From an uncultured Paracoccaceae bacterium (GTDB lineage Bacteria; Pseudomonadota; Alphaproteobacteria; Rhodobacterales; Rhodobacteraceae), in assembly GCA_937900975.1 (NCBI GenBank), contig CALCPC010000445.1, positions 1 through 5,332 on the forward strand: a stretch of DNA of 5,332 bases. Reading direction: 5' to 3'. The notes beneath the pieces were generated by a model that did not search any database, was not told where the DNA came from, and saw nothing but the letters and a program-made list of their open reading frames with translations. The translations under genes and the position numbers were made by a program. This document shows positions 1-5,284 of the stretch, one piece after another. How positions within the stretch are numbered: the first letter of the stretch is position 1; the number at the start of each line of letters is the position of its first letter.

Positions 1-207
1 GGCCTCCCGCGTCAGGATCCAGTGGGCGAAATAGCCGGCGGCAGCCGCGCGCGGCATGCCCCCCCGGGCCGCGCCGAACCGGTCTGCCCACTCGGGCCAT
101 GTGATATGCCCCGCGGCGTTCAAGGCCACTGTCAGCGCGAACACCTCCGCCTGCCAGGGTGCTGCAAACGCCGGACCGTCGGGGGGCAGTGGATCAGGCG
201 GGTTCAA
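1..207 (-). CDS. Nitrile hydratase accessory (activator) protein, N-terminal part, cut by the window edge
   Basis: These 69 codons are open to the left edge and belong to the small nitrile hydratase accessory family (P14K-like activators). In cobalt-type systems such proteins assist cobalt insertion and maturation of the alpha subunit, by self-subunit swapping in studied cases. The translation has the family look: a Pro-rich start ([11 protein letters not shown]), then 'FAAPWQAEVFALTVALNAAG', 'ITWPEWADRFGAA' and 'AAGYFAHWILTREA'. This resembles the N-terminal region of the beta subunit, to which these proteins are related. I chose the TTG at 207-205 because GGGAGAG sits 7 bases upstream and no better in-frame ATG precedes the conserved part. 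The start lies inside the beta gene, giving a 14-base overlap that suggests translational coupling. About one third to one half of the protein is missing to the left. The family call is firm; the start is probable. Confidence 0.85.
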   Translation of the reverse strand, partial: MNPPDPLPPDGPAFAAPWQAEVFALTVALNAAGHITWPEWADRFGAARGGMPRAAAAGYFAHWILTREA

Positions 208-853
208 GATAGCTCTCCCAAGCGTCGATGCGGACGCTAAGCGTCGGGTCTGTGTCCGGCCCCCACAGCGCCTGTCCGTCGAAAATCACCGTGTAAAGCC
301 ATTGCGGCGCTTCGCCACCACCATGCGCATTGGCATCGGGAAAGACATGCGCGCCATGCACAGCCTCGATATGCCCTATGCGGCCACGCGCGTAGCGGGG
401 CAGACGGGTGTGACCCTCCGCGTGCAGGTTGCGCGCCCGAACCCGCTGGCCCCGCGCAAAGAGCGCCGGACCCAAGGGGTCGCGCGCGCTCGGTCCGCCG
501 CGGGACAGGACACCCGGCACCTCTGCCGCGCTTAGACAGCGCTGAGCCCGGACCGGCGGCGCCAGCGCATGCCCTGACGCCAACTCCTGCGTGCTGACCT
601 CACCGTGACGCGCAAGAAGGTGCGTCAGCGCCTCGAACCAAATCCGGTAGTAGCTAAAGTAGAGGTAATCGGCCGGCGGCAGGCTTTCGCGCGCGTGGCG
701 GCTTTCATCGATGGTCCAATGGCCAAGCGCCGCGCAGGCGAGTGTGATGGCCAGCACCCGACGCTCCCAATCTGCATGGAACAGCGGTTCGTCGACCTCG
801 GGCGCCACCGGCCCGAACCCCATCTGCCCGCCCAGATCCTGCGGCCCGTTCAA
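194..853 (-). CDS. nthB: Nitrile hydratase beta subunit
   Basis: The 219-residue protein is a full-length beta subunit of nitrile hydratase (EC 4.2.1.84), the cytoplasmic alpha/beta enzyme that hydrates nitriles to amides. The N-terminus '[15 protein letters not shown]' fits the family's MNGxxDxGG start. The helical region follows ('[11 protein letters not shown]', about 29-39; '[19 protein letters not shown]', about 58-76). The C-terminal SH3-like barrel carries '[20 protein letters not shown]' (137-156), '[14 protein letters not shown]' (168-181), '[13 protein letters not shown]' and 'AWESYLEPA' at the very end. Arginines of this subunit contact the modified cysteines of alpha in solved structures. 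The start must be the TTG at 853-851, because the family motif begins at the next codon and an upstream ATG would add unrelated residues. TTG overlaps the alpha stop as TTGA. I see only a weak ribosome site there, so translation is probably coupled to alpha. Confidence 0.96.
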   Translation of the reverse strand: MNGPQDLGGQMGFGPVAPEVDEPLFHADWERRVLAITLACAALGHWTIDESRHARESLPPADYLYFSYYRIWFEALTHLLARHGEVSTQELASGHALAPPVRAQRCLSAAEVPGVLSRGGPSARDPLGPALFARGQRVRARNLHAEGHTRLPRYARGRIGHIEAVHGAHVFPDANAHGGGEAPQWLYTVIFDGQALWGPDTDPTLSVRIDAWESYLEPA

Positions 854-1449
854 GGCCGCGCCGCCAGCCCGGTGCCGATCATCGCGTTTCGGCTGACGCA
901 TGTGGCAAGCTTGCCTTCGGACCAGCCCTCGGTTCCCGCCGGGCGCATCGGGATGACGAGATAGCGCAGCTCCGCGGTGGAATCCCACACATGAATGCGC
1001 GTTTCAGCGGGCAGATCGACGCCAAACTCGGCCAGAACGCCGCGCGGGTCGCGGACAGCGCGGGCGCGGTAGGGGGGCGATTTGTACCACACTGGCGGCA
1101 GGCCAAGCGTCGCCCAAGGGTAGCAAGAGCACAGCGTACAAACGACAAGGTTGTGGCTGTCGGGCGTGTTAAACAGCGCTTGCATATGCTCGCCCTGACG
1201 CCCGGTGAAACCAAGGCTGTGGATCGCCGCCGTCGCGTCCCGCGCCAACCAATCGGCAAAGGCGGGATCGGACCAGGCCCGGGCCACGACAGCGGCACCG
1301 TTCTGCGGCCCGACATGTTCGGAATAGGTCTCGATAATCGCGTCAAGCGAGGCGGGGTCAACAAGACACTTTTCGACCAAGATCGTTTCAAGCGCACGGA
1401 CCCGCGCGGTCATCTCCTCGGTCTCAGACGTCTCGATATGGTCGTGCAT
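850..1449 (-). CDS. nthA: Nitrile hydratase alpha subunit, cobalt-type
   Basis: The 199-residue protein is the metal-binding subunit of nitrile hydratase. The metal claw is [10 protein letters not shown], with Cys104, Cys107, Ser108 and Cys109. Thr between the first cysteine and Leu is typical of cobalt enzymes, whereas iron enzymes usually have Ser. In the family two of the cysteines are oxidised to sulfinic and sulfenic acids. Other matches are '[14 protein letters not shown]' (29-42), '[14 protein letters not shown]' (46-59), '[10 protein letters not shown]' (80-89), '[10 protein letters not shown]' (115-124), '[17 protein letters not shown]' (127-143), '[12 protein letters not shown]' (154-165), '[10 protein letters not shown]' (169-178) and 'MIGTGL' (190-195). 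The start ATG at 1449 has no Shine-Dalgarno, but a promoter candidate lies so close that the message may be leaderless. Met13 is an alternative start. Related thiocyanate hydrolase is unlikely because a full-length beta gene follows. Confidence 0.97.
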   Translation of the reverse strand: MHDHIETSETEEMTARVRALETILVEKCLVDPASLDAIIETYSEHVGPQNGAAVVARAWSDPAFADWLARDATAAIHSLGFTGRQGEHMQALFNTPDSHNLVVCTLCSCYPWATLGLPPVWYKSPPYRARAVRDPRGVLAEFGVDLPAETRIHVWDSTAELRYLVIPMRPAGTEGWSEGKLATCVSRNAMIGTGLAARP

Positions 1450-1455
1450 CCCGTG

Positions 1456-1483
1456 ATCGTACGGACCGTACCGGACGCGTCAA
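1456..1483 (-). promoter_or_regulatory. Candidate sigma-70-type promoter of the nitrile hydratase genes
   Basis: Read on the minus strand, TTGACG (1483-1478) is followed after 16 bases by TACGAT (1461-1456). The first hexamer matches the -35 consensus at 5 of 6 positions and the second matches the -10 at 4 of 6. The expected start point, about 7 bases past the -10, falls on or next to the A of the alpha-subunit ATG, which has no Shine-Dalgarno of its own. Hexamer matches by eye are weak evidence, but placement and strand suit the operon. Confidence 0.45.
1459..1471. promoter_or_regulatory. Perfect 13-bp palindrome, possible operator
   Basis: GTACGG-A-CCGTAC is perfectly symmetric about one central base. 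It overlaps the first three bases of the candidate -10 and fills part of the spacer, 10 bases upstream of the alpha-subunit ATG. A protein bound here would cover the RNA polymerase site, so repression is the simplest reading. No regulator gene is visible in the window to pair it with. Confidence 0.4.
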
Positions 1484-1562
1484 CCGTTCGCAGCCGGTCT
1501 TGGCGCGCGATCCTCGGCCAACCGGCGGGGGCCAAAGCGGTCCGCCGCGACACGGTGCCCGT

Positions 1563-1593
1563 CCCCGCACGCCGAAGAATGGGCACGGCGGGG
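1563..1593 (-). other. GC-rich hairpin between ligase remnant and nitrile hydratase genes
   Basis: CCCCGC (1563-1568) pairs with GCGGGG (1588-1593), and inner GCCG/CGGC can also pair. It lies about 30 bases past the stop of the broken ligase gene on the minus strand. There is no T run after it, so it is only a weak candidate for a terminator. GTGCCC (1556-1561) and GGGCAC (1581-1586) form an alternative, mutually exclusive stem. The rest of 1450-1621 shows only the promoter candidate. Confidence 0.25.
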
Positions 1594-1621
1594 CCGCGTC
1601 CCATCGGCGGGTCGATACGGC

Positions 1622-2571
1622 CTAGACCTCGCCGAATTCGGCGATCAGTTGATCGACCACCGCGGTGGTGCCGCCATCGGCATAGGCCGCGCGCTGACGC
1701 TCGGCCGAGGTGCCGTCGCGGGCGATTTTGCGCAGGTGCATCAACTCTGCCTTGCAATTCAGCGTCTCGGCCTCCGGTCCGACCATCTCGATCAACTCCT
1801 CGACGAGCGAGCCGAATTGCGTCAGCTCAGAGCGGCCGTGATCGACCAGCTTGCCCCGCGCCCCATAGCGGGCGGCGCGCCACCGGTTTTCCATGATCAT
1901 CGTCCGCGGATAGATCCGCCACCGCTGGTTGCGGCTTTTCAGGCGGAAGAGATAGGCGACAAGCGACTGATAAAGCGCCGCGATCGCCGCCGCGTCCTCG
2001 GCCCGTGCGCAGACATCCGTCACCCGGCTTTCCAAGGTCGGAAACTTGTCGGAGGGTCGGACGTCCCACCAGATCTTGGTCGCGTCCTCGATACACCCCG
2101 CGCGCACCAGATGCTCAACAAACCGCCTGTATTCCGCGTGACTGCCAAGAAAATCCGGCAGCCCGGTGCGGGGCAAGGCGTCGAACACCGTCAGGCGATA
2201 GGAGGCAAGGCCGGTGTCCGCCCCCTCCCAAAACGGCGAAGAGCAGGACAGCGCCAGGAAATGCGGCAGAAAATACGCGACCTGGTTCATCAGATCGATG
2301 CGCAGGTCGTCATCCTCGACCGCGATATGGATGTGCATCCCGCCGATCAACATCCGCCGCACCGCCTGGCCCAGATCGTTGGCCAGATCGTCATAGCGCT
2401 CTTTGCGGGTGTGGGTTTGCGCGCGCCAGGCGCTGAAAGGATGGGTTGAGGCCGCGATGGGCGCTTAGTCAAAAACCCAGGCTCGGGCTCGCGCACCAGA
2501 TCGCGGGTTGCGCGGTCGACGACGAAGTACTCCTCCTCGATGCCAAGGGTAAAGCTCGGGCGGTAGGACAT
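1622..2571 (-). pseudogene. YbdK/GCS2-family carboxylate-amine ligase, broken by an internal deletion and frameshift
   Basis: Intact relatives are ATP-dependent carboxylate-amine ligases (glutamate-cysteine ligase family 2) of about 370 residues. The start is normal: ATG at 2571 preceded by GGAG, giving 'SFTLGIEEEYFVVDRATRDLVREPEPGFLT' (residues 6-35). The frame then runs off into nonsense and stops at 2347. In another frame the family sequence resumes at 2464 with 'APIAASTHPFSAWRAQTHT' and continues for 280 codons. It includes MHIHIAVEDDD (from about 2338), 'KIWWDVRPSDKFPTLESR' (from about 2077) and ENRWRAARYG (from about 1891), and stops at 1622. A TAA sits directly before the resumption in that frame. 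Together 35 plus 280 residues remain, so about 55 codons are missing, including the conserved 'SPEF...QIE.GT' segment that helps form the active site. The rest of the protein is well kept, so the loss is probably recent or is an assembly error. Confidence 0.88.
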
Positions 2572-2707
2572 CTTCTGCTCCGTCTGGTCTTTGAAGACAG
2601 CCTATGCGCGCGGCGGCCGTCCTGTCACCCCTGGGGCGGGAGATTTAGCCAGCCCGGCGCCACGCCCCGGCACAGCCCTGCCCCGGGGTTGGCCTATGCG
2701 GCCGCAC

Positions 2708-2732
2708 GCGCGGCGCCCGGACCGGGCCGCGC
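2708..2732 (-). other. Strong GC hairpin just past the SH3-protein gene
   Basis: GCGCGGC and CCGG on the left pair with CCGG and GCCGCGC on the right, leaving a 2-base bulge (2715-2716) and one central A. It starts about 20 bases beyond the SH3 gene's stop on the minus strand. It could end that transcript or protect its 3' end, but no T run follows. The remaining 2572-2707 gap before the ligase remnant contains another GC-rich pairing (CCCCGG/CCGGGG near 2665-2687) and no gene I can support. Confidence 0.3.
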
Positions 2733-2751
2733 TGCGCCGGCTTCGATCAGC

Positions 2752-3258
2752 TTAATCCCGCAATTCGCGCGCACCAACGCCCCAAAGCCTGTCTTTGCGC
2801 ACCCAACCACGCATGCCCTCGGCCCGGATGCGGCACCAGTCGGGCAGGCATTCCCCTAGCCGGGCGATCGCACCCGTCTCGGCGCGGGCCACGACGTCGG
2901 AGGTGGCGTTGGGCTGGCGGTACAGCGTTGCCGGCGGCCCCATCACCGACACATAGCGCGTGCCAGAAAGCAGCGCGTAATGGACCCAGCCGCCCGCCCC
3001 TTCATGATCGCGCACCCGCCGCCAATGCCCGAACTCTGCCGTGACCTCACCCGGCAGGTGCCGGCGCTGAAACACCCAGTCGATCCGATGCGCGGTCGAC
3101 GGGCCGCGGCGCACATTGGCCTCGGCCTTGACCGACACGAACCGCGGCAGCGGCAACTGAGTGACCGGGCCGAACGCCTGCTCGGCCGCGGCGACCGACG
3201 CGGCGCACAGGGCCAAAAGAACCGCCCCCAAAAAAAGGTTTCTCACGCTCGACCTCAT
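2752..3258 (-). CDS. Secreted protein with two SH3-like modules
   Basis: The 168-residue protein begins with a standard signal peptide: basic MRSSVRN, hydrophobic core LFLGAVLLALCAASV and a likely cut after AAA (about residue 25). LALC does not make a proper lipobox, so it should be a soluble periplasmic protein. Module one spans about 38-98: 'RFVSVKAEANVRRGPSTAHR', 'IDWVFQRR', 'FGHWRRVRDHEGAGGWVHYALLSG'. Module two spans about 101-160: 'YVSV', 'ATLYRQPNATSDVVARAETG', 'ARLGECLPDWCRI', GWVRKDRLWGV. Cys137 and Cys142 could form a disulfide. This matches the bacterial-SH3 protein common in Rhodobacterales; such domains often bind cell-wall components, but no enzyme activity is implied. The start is uncertain: the ATG at 3258 has no Shine-Dalgarno, while an in-frame GTG at 3246 has GAGG 6 bases upstream. 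The gene diverges from the dehydrogenase. Confidence 0.88.
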   Translation of the reverse strand: MRSSVRNLFLGAVLLALCAASVAAAEQAFGPVTQLPLPRFVSVKAEANVRRGPSTAHRIDWVFQRRHLPGEVTAEFGHWRRVRDHEGAGGWVHYALLSGTRYVSVMGPPATLYRQPNATSDVVARAETGAIARLGECLPDWCRIRAEGMRGWVRKDRLWGVGARELRD

Positions 3259-3264
3259 GCTGGG

Positions 3265-3281
3265 GGTGCATTTTCTGCACC
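3265..3281. promoter_or_regulatory. 17-bp inverted repeat upstream of the SH3-protein gene
   Basis: GGTGCA-TTTTC-TGCACC has perfect 6-bp arms. It lies in the 85-base gap between two divergent genes, 7 bases before the SH3 gene's ATG. It could bind a regulator, or form a small RNA hairpin in the SH3 leader that would affect ribosome access. Confidence 0.3.
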
Positions 3282-3286
3282 TCTCC

Positions 3287-3315
3287 CCTATTGGTGACGT
3301 AAGAATATTACGCAA
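3287..3315 (-). promoter_or_regulatory. Weak promoter candidate for the SH3-protein gene
   Basis: On the minus strand TTGCGT (3315-3310) and AATAGG (3292-3287) are 17 bases apart. The stretch between them is unusually AT-rich for this DNA and includes a small imperfect palindrome, CGTAA-GAATA-TTACG (3298-3312). The -10 match is poor, so this is a suggestion only. Confidence 0.22.
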
Positions 3316-3343
3316 GAGAAGGCCGAGAGGAAGACGACCCGCA

Positions 3344-4330
3344 ATGGCTGGCAGAAAATTGAAAGTGATTGTGACGCGAAAGCTACCCGAGCCGGTGGAA
3401 ACCCGGCTGCATGAGCTGTTCGACGCGCAGTTGTCGGAGCGCGACACGCCAATGACCCGGGCGGAGCTTGGCCAGGCGATGCAGCGGGCTGATGTCCTGG
3501 TTCCGACCTTGGGCGACCGGATCGACGCGGGCCTGCTGGGCCAGGCTGGGGTGCAGTTGAAGCTGATCGCGAACTATGGCGCGGGGTTCGACCATATCGA
3601 TGTCGCAACCGCGTTGAGCCGCGGCATCCTGGTTTCCAACACACCCGGCGTGCTGACCGAGGACACCGCCGACATGACCATGGCGCTGATCCTCTCGGTG
3701 CCCCGCCGACTGGCCGAGGGCGAGGCGTTGATCCGCGAGGATCGCTGGGCCGGCTGGGCGCCGATGGCGCTGATGGGGCGGCGGATCGGGGGTAAACGGC
3801 TGGGCATCCTGGGCATGGGGCGGATCGGGCAGGCCGTCGCCCGCCGCGCCCGCGCCTTCGGGCTTCAGATCCACTATCACAACCGCCGACGCCTGCACGC
3901 CGAGACGGAAGCCGCGCTAGAGGCGACGTTCTGGGAAAGCCTCGACCAGATGCTGGCCCGGGTCGATATCCTGTCGGTGAATGTGCCGCACACGCCGTCG
4001 ACCTTTCACTTGCTCAGCGCGCGGCGGTTAAAACTGATGAAACCCACGGCCTATATCGTGAACACGTCGCGGGGCGAAGTGATCGACGAGAATGCGATGA
4101 CGCGGGCGCTGCGCGAGGGGGCGCTGGCGGGTGCCGGGCTTGACGTCTATGAGCATGGCGCCGACATCAACCCGGGGCTGGCGGCGCTGCCGGGCGTGCT
4201 GTTGCTGCCGCATATGGGCTCCGCCACCGAGGAGGGGCGGCTCGACATGGGCGAGAAGGTGATCGTGAACATCAAGACCTTTGCCGACGGTCACCGCCCG
4301 CCCGACCGGATCGTGCCGAGTATGCTGTAG
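3344..4330 (+). CDS. D-2-hydroxyacid dehydrogenase, glyoxylate/hydroxypyruvate reductase type
   Basis: The 328-residue cytoplasmic enzyme should reduce a 2-keto acid such as glyoxylate or hydroxypyruvate with NAD(P)H. The split catalytic domain starts with 'LKVIVTRKLPEPVETRL' (6-22). 'LIANYGAGFDHID' (74-86) and 'GILVSNTPGVLTEDTADMTM' (94-113) precede the Rossmann domain. The nucleotide loop is LGILGMGRIGQ (153-163), and 'HNRRR' (179-183) is basic where NADPH-using relatives are basic, which hints at NADPH. 'VNTSRGEVIDE' supplies catalytic Arg243 and 'LLPHMGSAT' supplies His290. The usual catalytic Glu lies 18 residues before His in this family. Here the sequence is DVYEHGADINPGL, with Gly272 at that place and Glu270 nearby. 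The ATG at 3344 matches the family's N-terminus and has GAGAGGAAG upstream, at a long spacing of about 12. Exact substrate cannot be read from sequence. Confidence 0.93.
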   Translation: MAGRKLKVIVTRKLPEPVETRLHELFDAQLSERDTPMTRAELGQAMQRADVLVPTLGDRIDAGLLGQAGVQLKLIANYGAGFDHIDVATALSRGILVSNTPGVLTEDTADMTMALILSVPRRLAEGEALIREDRWAGWAPMALMGRRIGGKRLGILGMGRIGQAVARRARAFGLQIHYHNRRRLHAETEAALEATFWESLDQMLARVDILSVNVPHTPSTFHLLSARRLKLMKPTAYIVNTSRGEVIDENAMTRALREGALAGAGLDVYEHGADINPGLAALPGVLLLPHMGSATEEGRLDMGEKVIVNIKTFADGHRPPDRIVPSML

Positions 4331-4374
4331 CCGGCCCCGGTCTTGTCACAGTTTTGATGTAACGCAGATCGTAA

Positions 4375-4381
4375 GGAGGGT
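4375..4381 (+). promoter_or_regulatory. Near-perfect Shine-Dalgarno for the first small membrane protein
   Basis: AAGGAGGG is followed by ATG at 4388 after about 7 bases. It fixes the start of this short gene and argues that it is really translated. The spacer from the dehydrogenase stop is only 57 bases and contains no convincing terminator, so read-through from the dehydrogenase is possible. Confidence 0.75.
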
Positions 4382-4387
4382 GAAAAC

Positions 4388-4693
4388 ATGATAGGACGCG
4401 ACGAGGTCACGCTCGGCGATCTTCTTCGGGCCGACGATCTGCAGGATTTTATGCGGATGTGGGACCGCTACGAGGCGGACCCGGTCTGGCTTTTGGGCGC
4501 CTTGGTGGTGGCCGTGCTTTTTTGGGCGAAGTTCATGACCGTCTCTCCCCTCGACAAGCGAGAGCCGCAACGCGGCACGCATTACCTCGGCAACGTGCGG
4601 CTGGGCCAGAACCCAAAGGCCGACGGGCCGGGGCCGCTGCGCACGCGGCTTAAGGACGATCCCCAGTTCCATGAAGACGACCCCTTAAAGTAG
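4388..4693 (+). CDS. Small single-pass membrane protein, unrecognised
   Basis: I do not recognise this 101-residue protein. It has an acidic, soluble N-terminus with Asp- and Glu-rich stretches ('MIGRDEVTLGDLLRADDLQDF', 'DRYEADP'), one membrane segment at about 33-51 ('VWLLGALVVAVLFWAKFMTV'), and a hydrophilic tail of about 50 residues. The tail carries 'RGTHYLGNVRLGQNPKADG' and an acidic end, HEDDPLK. Lys48 falls inside the hydrophobic segment near its end. Codon use is G/C-biased like the neighbours, and the ribosome site is strong, so it is very likely a real gene. It sits between the dehydrogenase and another small membrane protein on the same strand, with only 10 bases to the next start. 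A shared membrane role is likely but unspecified. Confidence 0.8.
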   Translation: MIGRDEVTLGDLLRADDLQDFMRMWDRYEADPVWLLGALVVAVLFWAKFMTVSPLDKREPQRGTHYLGNVRLGQNPKADGPGPLRTRLKDDPQFHEDDPLK

Positions 4694-4703
4694 CGTCCGG
4701 ACG

Positions 4704-5006
4704 ATGGAGTGGTTTTGGACCCTGCCCTGGGTCGTTGGACTGCAGGGCGCGGTGGACACCGTGCGCACCGCGATGCCAGGTGCCAGCATCATGCTGCCGC
4801 TTTTCTTTCTTCTCGCCCTGCTTGTCTTGGCGTTGCTAGAGCGTTCGGGCCGCCGGGAGGGCCAGCTTCCTGGCCACTTCTTTCGGGGAGATCTGACGCC
4901 AAAGACGCTGGCAAAACACCTGATCACGCCGAAATCGCGGCTGCCAAAGTCGCGCGCGGCGCACCGCACGGCCCTGCGCGGCGCCAAGCGGCGGCGCAAG
5001 CCCTAG
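4704..5006 (+). CDS. Small single-pass membrane protein with very basic tail, unrecognised
   Basis: The 100-residue protein has a Trp-rich start ('MEWFWTLPWVVG'), one strong membrane segment at about 27-46 ('ASIMLPLFFLLALLVLALLE') and a tail rich in Arg and Lys. The tail runs from about 47 to the end and includes GRREGQ, TPKSRLPKSRAAHR and RGAKRRRKP. The positive-inside rule puts the tail in the cytoplasm. It could touch nucleic acid, the ribosome or lipid head groups; this is speculation. The start at 4704 lies 10 bases past the previous stop with a weak ribosome site, so coupling to the upstream gene is likely. Codon use is as in the neighbours. A competing frame (4709-5014) has no membrane segment or family sense. 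A terminator-like hairpin follows the stop. Confidence 0.72.
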   Translation: MEWFWTLPWVVGLQGAVDTVRTAMPGASIMLPLFFLLALLVLALLERSGRREGQLPGHFFRGDLTPKTLAKHLITPKSRLPKSRAAHRTALRGAKRRRKP

Positions 5007-5014
5007 ACGGGTGA

Positions 5015-5074
5015 GCCCTATCCGCACGGGGGACGCCGCAACCCCTTGACCCGCGGTGCGGGCTAGGGCCTTTT
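5015..5074 (+). terminator. Candidate intrinsic terminator after the small membrane-protein pair
   Basis: GCCCTA-T-CCGCAC (5015-5027) pairs with GTGCGG-GC-TAGGGC (5056-5069), giving 12 base pairs with one small internal loop. GGGG/CCCC can pair inside the 28-base apical region. The stem is followed by CTTTTCC, a short T run. The start lies 8 bases past the upstream stop codon. The long apical part is atypical, and the right arm shares four bases with the nested palindrome that follows. Confidence 0.55.
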
Positions 5075-5176
5075 CCGTTCACAGGAGGTCAGCCCTCATC
5101 AGAAAACGCGTTCAAGATGCTCAGGATGCTGATCTTGAGGCCGCGATTTCTGAGCCAAGGTGAACGGAAATTGCCC
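5066..5176. repeat. 111-base nested imperfect palindrome with terminal inverted repeats (MITE-like)
   Basis: The outer 17-base ends match at 15 of 17 positions: GGGC, two mismatches, then TTTCCGTTCAC at 5066-5082, and the reverse complement at 5160-5176. Inside are TCAGAAA (5099-5105) with TTTCTGA (5147-5153), CGCG (5107-5110) with CGCG (5142-5145), TCAAGAT (5112-5118) with ATCTTGA (5132-5138), and CAG/CTG around a GATG loop at the tip. All arms are nested in order, so the element folds into one long hairpin as DNA or RNA. It has no coding content I recognise and no clear target-site duplication. Confidence 0.6.
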
Positions 5177-5192
5177 CATCGCATCGGTAAGC

Positions 5193-5207
5193 CCCCCGAC
5201 ACGGGGG
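5193..5207. other. Short perfect GC hairpin
   Basis: CCCCCG pairs with CGGGGG around an ACA loop. It lies 16 bases beyond the nested palindrome. No T run follows on either strand, so it is not a clear terminator. Confidence 0.4.
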
Positions 5208-5260
5208 TGCGACGGCCATGCCGGCCAAAGGTCCGCCGCATCCTGTTGGGAACGCGATCG

Positions 5261-5284
5261 CCCCGCGCGGCGTCGCCCGCGGGG
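5261..5284. other. Strong GC hairpin near the right edge
   Basis: CCCCGCG-C-GGC (5261-5271) pairs with GCC-CGCGGGG (5275-5284) around a GTC loop, with a single bulged C at 5268, giving ten G-C pairs. No T run is adjacent. The stretch 5177-5332 otherwise shows no gene I can support on either strand. Confidence 0.4.

Noticed and set aside
850..1449. Thiocyanate hydrolase gamma subunit as an alternative for the alpha gene
   Set aside because: The CTLCSC motif is shared, but the downstream partner is a single full-length beta subunit rather than the two small subunits of thiocyanate hydrolase. An activator gene of the nitrile hydratase type also follows.
991..1896. Long plus-strand open frame of 301 codons
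   Set aside because: It lies opposite the nitrile hydratase alpha gene and the ligase remnant. It is Arg- and Pro-rich and has no family features, so it is a high-GC shadow.
1649..2449. Plus-strand open frame of 266 codons
   Set aside because: It is antisense to the ligase remnant, whose translation clearly matches the YbdK family; this frame resembles nothing.
2600..2700. GCCTATGCG repeated at 2600-2608 and 2692-2700
   Set aside because: A 9-base direct repeat in GC-rich intergenic DNA is compatible with chance, and the flanking bases do not match.
2446..2859. Plus-strand open frame across the 2572-2751 gap
   Set aside because: It is low-complexity Ala/Pro/Arg sequence, overlaps two minus-strand genes at its ends, and has no ribosome site of note.
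3187..3258. Possible lipoprotein signal in the SH3 protein
   Set aside because: The residue before Cys18 is Leu (LALC), not the small residue a lipobox needs, and a good AAA cleavage site follows.
4331..4387. Promoter before the first small membrane protein (TTGTCA near 4345)
   Set aside because: No acceptable -10 hexamer was found at 16-18 bases; the strong ribosome site is the only signal I would defend here.
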